From contig NW_013651926.1 of the NCBI RefSeq assembly GCF_000499385.1, positions 15,001-79,000 on the forward strand: 64,000 bases of DNA, in the 5' to 3' direction. Origin of the DNA: Eimeria necatrix. Taxonomy: Eukaryota; Apicomplexa; Conoidasida; Eucoccidiorida; Eimeriidae. The notes beneath the pieces are model-generated. The model saw only the letters and a list, made by a program, of their open reading frames with translations, had not been told where the DNA came from and ran no database searches. Shown in pieces: positions 24,901-35,925 of the stretch. The translations under genes were made by a program, and so were the position numbers. Positions within the stretch are counted from its first letter, which is position 1. The number at the start of each line of letters is the position of its first letter.

Positions 24901-25495
24901 ACGCGCTCGTGTTTGCTACGGGGAATAGCTGTTGCTGCAGCTGCCCTGGTAAACAAACTGGGAACCGCAATTGGGGAGGGCACCTGAACCGAACCACAGG
25001 AGCTCGAGCCTCCACTGGAACCTCCACCTGCTGACCAGCCCCAAGAACCCTTAGTGAAGTTCTGCTAAAAGGTCCCACAACAGGCGGAGCCTCTACATGC
25101 ACACGAAGGGACAGTCCTGGAGCTAGCAAAGGACACAAAACAGGATCAGGCCTGAGCTCAGTGCCTGTGCCTATGCATAGACCCCCGTCCTCTTTATTCA
25201 GTACTCGAACTGGATGAGGCCTTTTTCCTTTGTTGAGAATCAGTAAGGGGGCACATCGGCGGGAGAAAGGAATCACCTCCTTGAACACAAGCTGAGGGGG
25301 CGACAACTCTAGATCCCAAGGCTCTCTGGGGACCTGGCCACTAAGCACAGAGGACGAGTCCCTGGCTGCCCTCGCGGAAATACGGGCAGGGACTTTGCCT
25401 GCTTGCGTGGAACCCTTCTTTGAACTATGGCTTTCTGGGCGTGCCAAGCGTGTCAGAGCGGCAGGGTCGCCTCTATGGTTTAATGCTGCTTTCAT
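21983..25495 (-). CDS. ASH/MSP-like beta-domain protein, possible flagellar (CFAP/HYDIN-type) protein
   Basis: Single open frame of 1170 residues from the ATG at 25495; the in-frame GTG at 25528 is rejected as a start. Near the N-terminus two consecutive immunoglobulin-like beta domains are suggested by LELSPPQLVFKEV, LAPGLSLRV and later VGIFTAELRLDCPAEV. A third lies around SFSIDGRELKILDLG. One near the C-terminus reads LELSPTELHFAGCPVG, then PPQQQVQVQVIFAPTRMGPV and VGTGLI. The pattern of P-x-x-L-x-F followed by a G-x-x-x-x-x-x-F-x-P turn is that of ASH/MSP-like domains found in HYDIN, CFAP and DLEC1-type axonemal proteins. The middle third is low-complexity linker. In Eimeria only microgametes carry flagella, so expression there is a prediction. 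Which CFAP it is cannot be settled by eye, and a C-terminal intron is not excluded. Confidence 0.65.
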   Translation of the reverse strand: MKAALNHRGDPAALTRLARPESHSSKKGSTQAGKVPARISARAARDSSSVLSGQVPREPWDLELSPPQLVFKEVIPFSRRCAPLLILNKGKRPHPVRVLNKEDGGLCIGTGTELRPDPVLCPLLAPGLSLRVHVEAPPVVGPFSRTSLRVLGAGQQVEVPVEARAPVVRFRCPPQLRFPVCLPGQLQQQLFPVANTSAYAIKAQVSIGRDVSAPLRNLLEQQLVCLSIYPQKLKIEPESVGIFTAELRLDCPAEVTLPLTVVCKKSLKTPVSPRCSLVATTGLADSQPPTRVVQGSRRPPALAGTVQWSGTEPCVEGHLQLHASCVAPRWSFSIDGRELKILDLGALFQGQERCVTLHADNLSALPLAMCFAAPQSTFKFPTEKIKAEPRNNEAFQQKEQGVQGSDGVPSQERLEAQLPKEANSETASPLSYQIVAEQRFVERSTSCSPAEALRRFPDASATPRLRRTVGNSPSSSIYAKSATISCNMAPQQQSSQAGIYTVVKVADRSELAEGSHDGGAIASPRTAGPLSDDSDLSESSRSTECRDTPWAALIETFASPKTEVQSSLEKANVEDLPKPLDDPTAPRGATHRRVGRPRQRQQQQVPNGTKKEPHERPREDTSYPSVQKEDPNPGDAEQFPCLPPKGPQLKRRRWISPPIVSSPRGEPAMAAAIAKEGGHGPVREPLPQANNEQEQPTQGSLSQCSSQMAIQRRYSYEPTTLLQSLVLLDDLLHLYDIEVTPSMLLLPPRSSAAIRLTLRTQPCEIRRGFQHMQNWRNLQVPLAFQLHVMVAVAGQCPTRSGEEELVCTGTPMTATRHLRTTSRCNNSWLSSHLKSTRTAFPGARGAVSEPTSQVNSCMSLPAPKGRPIVARLRPETAGTHLTSDKSCRGGIRGGDQSDSSDPREKSLCVLLYDMLQAFIAEKGEQQSDQRLLSLPHHCPVPVPRTSAKSSCCTTLQDVAVPSTQASPCLPPLDVVRNSAGSKYKQSCCSGSGDSYCVSSEGISLQERQRVTHQFFQGCCVLSLPRLELSPTELHFAGCPVGECQQQALYLYNCSAELSLDFCFDARHPFRCMPSQGKVPPQQQVQVQVIFAPTRMGPVRQKLNVFFCNRSYSRAVWIVGTGLITSRLPLRGSHHWQGNIKAEQRPLSARPESCRKGNGSNTVFALTEMTS

Positions 25496-28400
25496 GCTGC
25501 TAGGGGTTGTGGGCCTCCACAACCCCACATCAAAAAATAGGGCCGGTTTAGAGCTGCGGCCCTGGCCATCACTACTGTGTTCCTTCCATGTGAATCAGTA
25601 GGAACACAGGAAGTGGACAGGCAGTGAGCCCACCTCGTCACAGCATTCACCATGCTCTACCTTAATTGGTTTTACAGATAATGTCTATGTTTCGAGCTGC
25701 GTTCCCAATTGGGAGATAAGGGAGCTGCGTTAATGGTGCCGCTGCAGCGAGCACGCCAAAGAAACTGACCCCAAGTGACCTCAACGATCAGTAGCCCACC
25801 CACAGCTATACTTTCCGCTGTTCAAAACGGCTTCAACTACAAACATTTCGAGGCTATACAAAAGCTTATCGTGAACACGAGATGATAGCACATAAGCACA
25901 ATCGAAAACGTGGTAGACAAGTCACGAGTAAAGGCACTTCGCGTCGCTCTTAATGCTTGAAAGCTGACCTGACCTGCGTCAACTTTCCCGAATTCAGGAA
26001 GTACATATACAGGCTTTTTTTATAATTCAGTGTTTGCTTGTAGTTGTAGAATTTAGAATTGCTTTAGCGGAGGCCTTCACTGCTTCTATGGGCTTGCAGC
26101 CCCATCTGAGTATCTGACTTGTAAGAAAGTCGCAGCGGACGCCATCTTAGTCTACAGACACTAGTTTAGGACGATTCAGAAAGCATGATGAGGATGAGCA
26201 TCAAGTCGGGCCAGAGAGTAAAAAAACGGACCGTAGAGTGGAGCGGTCCTAGACAGCTTATGGTTGCATCTAGAACGAGCGCAAAAGCAGTTGGCTTATT
26301 CCACGCGGAAGGCAGGCGGCATGCAAAAGGAGTGACTGACAGTGGGACTGCAGGGACGGGAGGAAACCATGGTGCTGTATTCCAGCGTTGGCTGGGTTTA
26401 GGCTGCCCTTTTGGCTGTCTTGCAAAAGCCGCAGCTTCAGCTGATCCCGACGTCTGGTGCTGACAACCTCAAAGGAACTAAGCCAAGTTGTTACGTTTCC
26501 GAGGGCGCCAAAGGGAACAAAAGTGACCACGGTCAGAACAGAACTTCACTAGCAACGGAAATAGTGGAGACAGGTCATCACCAGGGTTGCCCCTTCGTTA
26601 AGACGTGAGTTTGGGAGGCCACTGAAGTCCTGCACTACGCATTGAATGCCTACCACAGTGAACTTGCAAGACTATCTTTTTATCTTTCACTGTTGCACGG
26701 TCCACACGTACTGCAGGCCGCAAGAATGAGCCCCCCGCAGTGCACAACATCACGTTGGGGATATTGCGCCCTCCAGCAAAATAATTGTGAACGGTAGGCC
26801 CTCGCAGGCGTAATACCCTAGCCCTAGAAGGGCGTAATATCAAAGATGCGGCCGGGCCCTTCTTGCACACGTTCCACGTCTTCTGCCCAGAACTGAGACC
26901 TTCGCTGCATAAAGAATTCAGAGCGACATTGCCTTGAGTTACTATTCAATGCATGTGAATTGTAGCTGTCATCCAGCATCTCCATGCAATAGATTACCTC
27001 CAAGTGGCAGTTGATGTGAGCAGAAAACTCGGAAAACCGGAATGGAACGGCTGAATAAAATAGATGGAGCCCGTACAATGGCATCTTCTGGCAGTGGAGC
27101 TGAACACTGAACCTCTCTCGTAATGGAAACCGTACCACACCTAGTGATGCACCAGCAGGCGTGAATCCTCCAGTTGGTAGTTGAACCTTTTTGCGCGTAT
27201 TTCGCGCAACAACCCAGAAGTGCACCTTGGCCCGTGGCCATTACTGGTACGCATTGTGCACATGCTTTATCGCCAGCTCCCTGCTCACTGGAAGGCCACC
27301 ATTCCAAAGGAATGATACCCCACTTGTCCTAAGGGGGAACGTCAAGGTCTTAAAAAATTAACTGTGCATGCAAGAAACTCAAGGGTACGCACTGCGGGGT
27401 CTCGACTCACGCCAGTTCAATGATATATATACACTAATAAGCATAAGCCTGTCTCACCTCCGACTTCTCCATATATTTCTGGTAAGTAAAGCAGCATGCA
27501 CTTATTGTGTGTAAGAGAATCTCTAAATGCCATTGGCCTTGAACACTATCAATCCCTCACCTGCGCCAAGAGGCCGAATTCATGGGCTAAAAAGGCCTAG
27601 ATGCCTTAATACCACCCGCCGTGGATTGATCCGTAGATCTAAAAATGCTCCATGAAACGTAGCGGTTGTTCGGGAGTCGTGAATGCCAGAAAAAGCACTA
27701 CAGACCTCTACTGATTCCACTGCTGCTCTGGAGCTGCAGAAGGATTAGGTAGGACGATGACAACGTTTGGGAACTCGGTGCAGTTTCAGCATGGAGCATT
27801 CGAAAGACAAGGGGTCCTCTATAGAAGAAGAATGGCCTCAACTGGTTGTACTGAAACGCTGCTACATTCGGAACAATTACTAAAGCACGTGCGAAATTTT
27901 CCGAAGTCCAGCTCCGTAAAAATTGCCGCACTCACAACACGCCCCACAGAATGACGCGTTGACACCCACCCTTGTCTACGCCGTCTACAAGACAAGTACT
28001 ACAGGTCGTGGTACGCACTTAGTCTCCCCTGTAGCCATAATGTGACAGAGTCACGTACCGCGGTGCTCCGTTTCCGAATTGCAACATGGGCTGATCGATT
28101 CAATTGTAGTAAGCTTCTCGTGGCTGTTTGCTTATCCACGCCCACACATATACTGGGATAGCGTAGCCAAATGAGTATTATTAAAGGGTATATCAGAGCC
28201 AGCCGCTTGGGGGCTTGTACACACCTCAACTGTTCCACGCTGACGACCTGGAGCCCAGTGGGGGAGCCTCAGGGGACACAAAAAGGTACGGCTCCGCCAG
28301 GGTAGACGCAGAGAAAAAGCCCACTTCGATGGTAGTGGCGTCTGTGGGAAGAACTGCACTACAGATTAGTGCCTGCCTTCACATTTGGCAATGCGCAGGC

Positions 28401-29207
28401 TCCGCCGCATCGGCGCTGCGTAGCATGCTGAGATGCTCCCTTGCAACACACGTCGCTTAGAGACACTCACTGGAGAGCTAGCCTGCCTCTCCTTTAAAAA
28501 ATTCGCAGTAGATTGATTCTAAATACACCTTTGGGAGGGGCCGCTGGCTTGCAGGGGTGCGCAGATAGACGTTCTTGAGGCTGCTGCGACGTAGCTCTGG
28601 CGCATGCTCCCAACGGCGGCTTTGGGCTCCTTGAGGGGTTCAATTTGTTCAATCGAACAAAAATAAATGGGATCGTTCGTTTGATTTTCGTTTTCGGAAC
28701 ATTACGGTTGAATTCCCCCTGTCAAACCCTGTCGTCTGTGGCGACCGCCTCCTGTTTCCCCTGTTTTCATAAGGGCATCAGCTCCCAGCCCGCTTGTGCT
28801 CTGTTTCTCTACAAGACATGCGCCTCTTCTGAAGCTAGAGTGCTTGTTAGTTAAATTGAGCCGAGCTGTGCCCCGACTTCTCTTTGTAGGCTCTGGCGGC
28901 GGTGCTGCAGCGGCCTGTCAGCATTGTGGGCTTGAACGGCCCTGCGTCTCTCGTTCTTAGCTGCGGAGCGAGGGACTCAACGCCTGGGCAACTGTTGCTG
29001 CAAGTGCCAAAACAAGCGAGCCCTACACGACCTTTCGACCCCGGGAGTGCTTTCCGAAAAGACTAGCCGGACGCCACTTGTTTGCGGGGCGCAGCGGCGG
29101 ACAGGCCTTGGCTGCAAACTGCTGCTGCCGCCGCTGCAGTAAAAGTCTAGTTCGGAGGGCCTCAGGATATCCACAACAGGACTGAACAGCGCACTCACGT
29201 TTTGAAG
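25496..29207. other. Gene-poor interval
   Basis: No recognisable gene in 3.7 kb. Minus frames at 26824-27225 and 26598-26870 are open but show no domain, splice context or good start. Minus frames at 27999-28359 look faintly like a decayed mobile-element protein, which I do not call. The right end should hold the promoter and 5' UTR of the acidic-protein gene at 29208. Confidence 0.5.
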
Positions 29208-30034
29208 ATGTCCACGAAAACACGTCCAGGAATCCCTGCAGCCAAGGATGCAGAGGAGCAAGTTGACAGCGGTAAGTTCTGTTTAGCAATCTCATAGCCG
29301 ACAGGGCTCTTAATACTGGTGTCAAATCCAGGGGAAGGTGGAGAAATTGCATTTCAGTATACTTAGCCCTGCTGGAAGAGACTGTTCTAACTCGGCTGTT
29401 GCCTTGACGTCTTGACGCCTTGACCACCCCGTTCCCTCCGTTGATAGGTTGCGGTTGACGCAGTTGGCGCATTTGGCGTCCACTTTCTTTGTTCTGCTTC
29501 TAGAAGATGAGCAATTAATGATTTTCTGCCGCATCGGGGGCCAGTTGTGTCGCGACACGTGCTTGATTGCTGTTCGCAGCAAGCGAAGTGTACGATGAGG
29601 AGGGGGAGGAAGAGGGTTCTGAAGAAGAGCAAGAAACCGGGCCGGTTGAACAGTTGCCACCTCAGGCTGAAGAGGGCGTAGAGGAGGAAGATGAAGACGA
29701 GGATGAAGAGGTGTTGAGTGATGATGAGGATGAGAGCCTCGACGACGGCGATGTCGCCTCTGTAGAGGAGGAGGAGCCGCAACAGCTTGGGCAGAAACGA
29801 GCTCGCCAGCAGCAGCAGGGAGAAGGAGAAGCAGACAATCTTGAACAGGAAGAGTCAGAAGAAGGCACTGACCCGGATGATGAAGTGGAGGAGGTTGACC
29901 CGGATGAGGACGAGGAGGTAGAGGACGATGTCGAGGCTCAGGGCACTGAAGATGTCGACGATGATGAATTAGAGAACGCTGAGGATGAGGAGGCGGAAGA
30001 GGGGGAGCCGGATCCGAAAAGAGCTCGCGTTTGA
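29208..30034 (+). CDS. Very acidic two-exon protein with C-terminal basic cluster (nuclear, chaperone-like)
   Basis: Exons 29208-29271 and 29580-30034, with a GTAAGT donor and a CAG acceptor. Phase 1 matches and completes an Ala codon, giving 172 residues. Exon 1 encodes MSTKTRPGIPAAKDAEEQVDS. The rest is almost continuous Glu/Asp with interspersed Gly, Pro and Gln, broken by QKRARQQQQ, and it ends in PDPKRARV. Composition and layout (short basic start, long acidic body, terminal basic cluster) resemble prothymosin-alpha or acidic histone-chaperone tails. The two KRAR motifs could be nuclear import signals. Composition alone cannot prove homology. The opposite strand is also open over this region, but that is a by-product of the GAG/GAT-rich composition. 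Confidence 0.78.
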
Positions 30035-31834
30035 GTTCTTTGCCCACAGGGACCTCAGCCAATCATCCCGAAGTATCGGATGGCGCAAGATATCTGTGCA
30101 TACGAAACCCAATTTTGCAGCAGCAGGGATGTCGTAAGTACACCTGTGCGGTCCACAGTGCTGCACGGAAGTTTGCCGTAAAGAAATTCAGTTTGGAGCT
30201 GAGAAGATAGGGAGCTGCAACGGAAAAGAGGGACATGAGGGGTGTCATGCAACTTGCGGTGCTGACCCACCCAAGAGTAGCACTTAGGCTTGCAGGTTCG
30301 GCTTGCGTGCAACGCGACGGATGCGAAGTTGCTGGGTTAGGCCTCCTAGCTCGAAGTAGTTGCCTGTTAAACTGCGCTAGCCGCAGATGCGTAGTATCGT
30401 TTGTCAGGCGCCGGCTTTACTGCCATTTCTAGGGCTACAGACCAAGCTTGCTACATCCGCTTCGTTGGCACACTTCCCGGGAACTGCTCGGGGTGGGCTT
30501 TTCGTTTAGCACGATACCTCCGTGGCTGTGTGGCTGCGTACTTGATTGCCCTTTGACGCGCAACGGACTTAAGGCTGTCGACCAGTAGTTTGACGTTAGG
30601 TGAAGTGAGAAGGGCCTGCATTTTGTATTCACGCCTCTAATAAAGCAACGAAGTGCACGCCTAGCAGTGAATTCAGTATTTGCCGGGTGGGACTGCTCCC
30701 TTCACGAGGCTTAGCTAGGGATCAACAGGCTTTACACTGTAGCTGTGGAGCAGTGGGCCCTTGGGGGGTCGGATTCGGTTGATCGTGAGCAGCTACGTAA
30801 GATGCCAAGACCGCTACGTTCTTCGGTTGGCAATGAATCGCGGGAGAGTGGCGAGACTCCCTACCCCATTGTGGGCACGATCCCCACGGAGAGGAGAATG
30901 GTTGAAGTTGCTTTAGAGCTTATCTGTCTCACGAGCTTAATGAGCAAGCCGAAACTGAATAAGGTAGAGCAGCATCGGCCAGCAGTTGCGCGCCGTCTAG
31001 TCTATGTGGGTCACCAGGAGACTCATCAGCTTGCTCACGGAATCCCGTGAAACTCGCCCCGCTACTGGTAAATACGTGACAGTAAGAATACTATTGGTTG
31101 CTAAAATGTACAATTGGAAGGCAATTGTACTAGAGATGACTGCAGGTTTGTTTCTTGGAGCCTTTTGAGGAGCTAGCCAGTGAGTGGAGGTGCAGACATG
31201 AGCAGCGGGTCTCTTCAGTGAGAAAGCAATGGCGTAGAATGAACTTCAGTGAAGAACCGCAAAAAATGTTGTGCAAGAAAGTGTAAGATCGTTATTTTAA
31301 CAGTAAAAATAGATATTTCATCAAACAGACGGCTGGGACAAGCCATGCCGGCACGCGTCACAGAGAGATCTTACCGACACGCCGCGTTGGCGGGTAAGCC
31401 TTGCCCGGCGAGCAAGCCCTAGCGGGCTTCGTTTTTCTGTCTCACAGTATGACAGATATCCATTCTCCTAATAGTGTTTCGAAATAAAGTTTGCTTGTTT
31501 TGCTAGAAGACGGTGATGGCCAGCTGCTTCACTTTAATTTATGGCACCTATGCGATTGTGGGTGAGCAACCGTTAGCTTGTTTTTCTCTCACCAGTCTCA
31601 CAGGGCCAGGCTCCGCCAAATCGTTTATTAGATGTCTAAGCTGTATTTCAGTAAGCAAAAGTGTTTTGACATAAACGTGATCACTGTTTCTCCAGCGGCT
31701 GTTGCCCCTGGCTTGACCGACCTTACACATTACAACTACTTCGAAGGTCCACTTGTTTTGGGACGCTTACAGCCTGTAATTGTAGGAGCCGTCAGAAAGC
31801 CACATTCTCTTCGCCACCTTCGAATTTTCCAAAG
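30035..31834. other. Intergenic interval
   Basis: No gene recognised. An open plus frame at 30745-31050 begins at GTG, has no domain, and is left out. The final few hundred bases are the likely promoter and 5' UTR of the secreted protein at 31835. Confidence 0.5.
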
Positions 31835-34800
31835 ATGGCGCGACGTGTGATAAGGATATCTTGCTGCTGCCGGAGCGTGAAGCTCAGAGTTCTTCCAGCT
31901 CTCTTTTTTGTACTCGGCGGAGTGCTCTGCCAAGTGCAAGTCAGCTTCAGCGCGCTTGCTCCCTCACAGACCAGCAGACGCTCCCAGGATTTCCAGTATC
32001 ACTCCACGTCGAGCTCCTTTGAAGGAGGAACAACCGGAAGAGGACGAAGCGAATACCGGACATCGCCCAACACGTACATCATCTCTTCACAAGACAGGAC
32101 AGAGGAACAAGATATGCTTCGAAAGGCACTACTGCAAGAGCAATTAGCCCAGCACTTGCGATCTATCGAGCTACCAAGGAGCCATGCTTCTTCTTTGTCT
32201 CACAGTGCGGCAGCAACGACGATATCAAGCCGCAATCAGCAGAGGCCAGCAGCGATAGACAATGCAGTCCCTGGAAGGTCCACAGCTCCAGACAGCTACG
32301 AGCAAAACTACGTCGAGCGTGAGCCACAGTCCACACCGATATCACAAGCAGACTTGGAAGCACTGCAAGAAGCTTTAGAGGCACACTTAGAGGAGCAGCT
32401 GGCAAGAGCAAGACTAGAAGGCGCAAGGATGGAGAGGGAGCGGCTCGAGAAGGAAGCAAACCGTGAAAGATTACAAGCGTCTCAACGAGAACGACAAGAT
32501 GTGAAGCCGGCATCGCGAGAGACATTGCAGCGAGGGCGCGTCGAAAGGCAAATCCGAGGCTCAAATTTGGCCGCTCATCTGCCGCAAGACGCCAGACCTC
32601 GTTCAACAGATGAACAAGATCAACTTAGGCGATCAAGAGGTCAACTAGAAGAAACGATAGATACAGCTAGGATAGACAGACAAAGGCCCACTACCCAACA
32701 GACCCGGCAAACTTTACCGTCCACAGATAGACAACGCTTGGAGAGTACAAGACTTGATGAAGAGGCACAGGAACGCGCAAGGAGAGAGAGAGATCAAGAA
32801 GCCCGTGAAAGGGAAGTAATGCTTCAGCAGAATCGCGAGGCAGCCCGGATAAGCAGGCTGCGCTCAGTTGGTGACAGGGCCAGGAGAGAAGAACACGAAA
32901 ACGCAACGCGAGACAGGCAACGCCTGGAATCAGAGCATCGAGAACGCGAACGGATGGATGGCCGATTAAGCATGGAACAGCAGATTTCTAGGGAAGTAGA
33001 ACGTGCCGAACAGGCCCGCCAGAGTCGTCTGGATCGTGACGTGGAGAATCAAGCTCAGCACGCTCTTGATCGTGTTCAAGACTACGCTAGCAGACAGCAG
33101 ACCAGCGGACGTCTCGACAGTGCGTTGTTAGACGATATCGTAACACGAATAGCTCGGCTGAGGAGCTACACGCAGCAGCGGGACCAGTTGCAGCAAGGAC
33201 CCGGCAGACAAGATCGAGACAGAGGACACACGCAGCAAGCAGTAAGTAATGTTCGTGAAGATAACATTGTAGAAGACATTGAAAGCTTGTGGGAATCAGT
33301 CCATACAATTCTGCCTAGCATACGCAACAGAAGCAACCTGCAGGGAGGAGTAGCCCAGCAGCCTGCTAGCGGAACAAGAATCAATGGCGGAGTAACTACT
33401 CTCCAGGAGATGACAGCAAATGCAGGAGCAAGGCAGCCAATTTACACAGACCACAGAGAGCCGTCACCGCGCCTGCAGGATGCACCGACGATTCATTTGG
33501 GGCCCGTACCCAGCACTGCACGGCCGCAACCGATACCTCCGCCGCTCGCAGCAATAGCTTCGAATGGCGGCATAATTCCCTCCATTCCAGCTCCAGCTCC
33601 TATGAATAGTGGACTCCGCACTGAACCAGGAAGCCCGTCTGGCGGAGGATTCAATTTGCGCAACTACAGAAATAACAACCTTACGATTTCCACGCCCAGC
33701 GAAGCCTCAGCCCGTCTTCTTTCTCTTGCTGAGAGCATGGGATCAGAACCAAGAGATGCGGGCAAAGACACTGACTCAACTAACCTGAAGAGCGATGAAA
33801 ACCAAGGCGCGTCCATCAGTGATGGTATCAACGGTGACTCTGTTTCGGAACCCAACGATGGTCACACACCTCCTTCATTTGATGTCTCTCACACACAGTC
33901 TCCTTCACTTCGATCTCAGTCAGACGCACAAGAGGCTCCAGAAAACAATATTCAAAGCGATGTAAGCAGTGAACGCCATCAGGAGATCACAGTGAATTCT
34001 GGGGAACCTGATGAACCATCAGCCACAGGGCGCCAGGAAATGCAACAGCCTTCCAACCCTCAAAAAACACAGCTTGTCGCCATGGAAAACGAACTGTCTA
34101 AGGCAGGAGCGCTGCCCGAATGGGCGAAGCTGGCAACACTTGAGGAGAGTCAAGAAGAGATCAATAACTGGATGAAGAAGGTGCTTCAGAATATCAACAG
34201 AAATGACAGCATCGAATCTCTTGCTCCTCTGGTTGGGCATATGAATGAACAGGCTGCCCTGATGCAGGATGCCAACCTTACCAAACAACAAAGTATGCCC
34301 GTAGCAGAATCCGCTAGAAACGCAGATACCGCAGCAGGAACAGGTCAGGAATCGTCTGAAGCAACAGCGACTGTCCAAGAAGATGACACAATGTCGGTCG
34401 GTATTGATGTCGGCAAGAGCAGTGCTTTGCGCTCACTGGCTGGCATAAGGAAAAGAACAAGGTATCATAGTCAAGATAGCAATGAGTCTTTTGTGGATAA
34501 AGAAGAGGAGTCAACTAATGAATTTCCTGTTGTTCAGCTCAGCACTTCGTCATCACGCGCACCTCCCCCCGGACCACAGGTGCCGTGGCCAGGGGCTTTG
34601 AGACCTAGCGCGACAAGCGGCGATTCAGCTGGCCGCCATCGGGCTACTGATGGTGCAGACTATCCAAACACGCCCTACAGGACCTACATGTACTACCCCG
34701 ACCCTTTTAGCAGTCCTTATAGCACCCATTCCTACAGGGAGGATTATGGGACGACGTACAATAATTTGTACTATCACGACGTTTCTCCAAAGAAAGTTTT

Positions 34801-35131
34801 GAGCTGGCGGGAGTATATGAGGCGGAAAGAGGAAAAGAGAGCACAGGAACAGCGGCAGGCAGAAGAACGGAGGGAGCCTACTGTTGGTGTCATAGACACA
34901 GCGAGTACCCAGGAACTCGGGATTATCCCACCCGTAGGCCGCAGAAGTGGCATACGCTCATCTTATAGCACGTCGTCCTCTCAGCGCCAGCGCAGCTCCA
35001 CGTCGCAAGCGACCAGTTTGGCTACACCCACGGCATCTCAGAGCTCGTTGAGTCGAACCCGGGTTTCCTTTACCCCGTACAGTTCGATTAGTGCCTCACA
35101 GAGCGCCTCTACGCCACCACGCCGCTACTGA
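31835..35131 (+). CDS. Secreted, charged coiled-coil protein with Tyr-rich C-terminal region
   Basis: Single exon of 1098 residues. The ATG context is good (AAAG before, G after). Residues 1-40 form a basic stretch followed by LPALFFVLGGVLCQVQVSFS, a signal peptide. Residues about 174-425 are rich in Arg, Glu and Gln with heptad spacing and many RERER-type blocks, so a long coiled coil or single alpha-helix is likely. The middle is Ser/Pro/Asn-rich and disordered, with an amphipathic stretch around LSKAGALPEWAKLATLEES. Residues about 945-975 are Tyr-rich (YRTYMYYPDPF, NNLYYHD). Then come a basic helix (SWREYMRRKEEKRAQ) and a Ser/Thr-rich tail ending PPRRY. No CAG homopolymers break the frame. 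I do not recognise the family. A secreted or secretory-organelle protein is supported; oocyst-wall or microneme roles would be guesses. There is no second membrane segment or GPI tail. Confidence 0.85.
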   Translation: MARRVIRISCCCRSVKLRVLPALFFVLGGVLCQVQVSFSALAPSQTSRRSQDFQYHSTSSSFEGGTTGRGRSEYRTSPNTYIISSQDRTEEQDMLRKALLQEQLAQHLRSIELPRSHASSLSHSAAATTISSRNQQRPAAIDNAVPGRSTAPDSYEQNYVEREPQSTPISQADLEALQEALEAHLEEQLARARLEGARMERERLEKEANRERLQASQRERQDVKPASRETLQRGRVERQIRGSNLAAHLPQDARPRSTDEQDQLRRSRGQLEETIDTARIDRQRPTTQQTRQTLPSTDRQRLESTRLDEEAQERARRERDQEAREREVMLQQNREAARISRLRSVGDRARREEHENATRDRQRLESEHRERERMDGRLSMEQQISREVERAEQARQSRLDRDVENQAQHALDRVQDYASRQQTSGRLDSALLDDIVTRIARLRSYTQQRDQLQQGPGRQDRDRGHTQQAVSNVREDNIVEDIESLWESVHTILPSIRNRSNLQGGVAQQPASGTRINGGVTTLQEMTANAGARQPIYTDHREPSPRLQDAPTIHLGPVPSTARPQPIPPPLAAIASNGGIIPSIPAPAPMNSGLRTEPGSPSGGGFNLRNYRNNNLTISTPSEASARLLSLAESMGSEPRDAGKDTDSTNLKSDENQGASISDGINGDSVSEPNDGHTPPSFDVSHTQSPSLRSQSDAQEAPENNIQSDVSSERHQEITVNSGEPDEPSATGRQEMQQPSNPQKTQLVAMENELSKAGALPEWAKLATLEESQEEINNWMKKVLQNINRNDSIESLAPLVGHMNEQAALMQDANLTKQQSMPVAESARNADTAAGTGQESSEATATVQEDDTMSVGIDVGKSSALRSLAGIRKRTRYHSQDSNESFVDKEEESTNEFPVVQLSTSSSRAPPPGPQVPWPGALRPSATSGDSAGRHRATDGADYPNTPYRTYMYYPDPFSSPYSTHSYREDYGTTYNNLYYHDVSPKKVLSWREYMRRKEEKRAQEQRQAEERREPTVGVIDTASTQELGIIPPVGRRSGIRSSYSTSSSQRQRSSTSQATSLATPTASQSSLSRTRVSFTPYSSISASQSASTPPRRY

Positions 35132-35925
35132 GTTACAGGCAGAAGCTGCAATCATCTGTGTCATGTTGGGAGCTATAACTTGCACCAGTCCGTTCGAAGC
35201 TGCCAAGAGCCTAGGGAGACTGACCCAAGTGTTACTTACTCTTCAGCAGAGAGCTGAGAGCTATCGGCAACAAGGACCTCGTTTGCAGTGCCTTCTGCTC
35301 GCTTGGCAGCGTCACTTAACTTGTCAAATCTTTCTCATGACGCTGCGCCTTTCAAAGCTACTGAAAGCGTTTCTTAATAGAAAGGGGACGATAAGTGCGC
35401 TTCTCTATTCCCTTCAGTCCCCCAGCGTTGCCTACTGACTCTCAATGCCAACTTTTGCGCTGCTGTGCACGCTAGGCTCAAGGATTTCCACTCTGCAACT
35501 GAAACGCTAATGGCTTTTCAGCCGTTGCATATCCTACATCAGCTTTAAACGCCGCGATATAAAACACTGGCCACTCTGAGCAACTAACTAAAGGCGTCCT
35601 CTGAGTTCAATCGCGTGGTTTCACAGTCTGCAGCGCAGAGGACGCCAAGTGCTAGACTAAAGAGCAAGCGAACCGATTGCGGTAGGAAGAAAACAGCCTT
35701 GCATAATGGGTTAAAGATCGCTGTCAAACGCATGCAAATTTCAAGCAAAGCTAGATACATCTAGGATGTGGCATTTTCACAGGCGCTCCTGTAACTGACA
35801 GAGCAGCAGACAGCTCTTTGCACTGCATTGCCTTGAGCGTCGCGTTGGCTGACTGAAACGCCACGTAAACGAATACATTTCGCTCACACTGCTGAGAAAG
35901 CTGCCTGTAAGTACGTTGCGCTCCC
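35132..35925. other. Convergent intergenic gap
   Basis: Separates the 3' ends of the secreted-protein gene (+) and VPS26 (-). An open plus frame overlapping the stop (35091-35438) is out of frame with the gene and has no features. Nothing else is seen. Confidence 0.55.

Noticed and set aside
26824..27225. 133-codon minus frame
   Set aside because: No recognisable motif, no splice partner, and the neighbouring frames are equally open.
27999..28359. Minus frames with an integrase-like feel (VGVDKQTATRSLL)
   Set aside because: No DDE spacing, zinc finger or neighbouring reverse transcriptase is visible.
29322..30062. 246-codon minus-strand frame opposite the acidic protein
   Set aside because: Its His/Pro/Leu-rich composition is the mirror of GAG/GAT-rich coding on the plus strand. 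The plus strand has a matched donor and acceptor.
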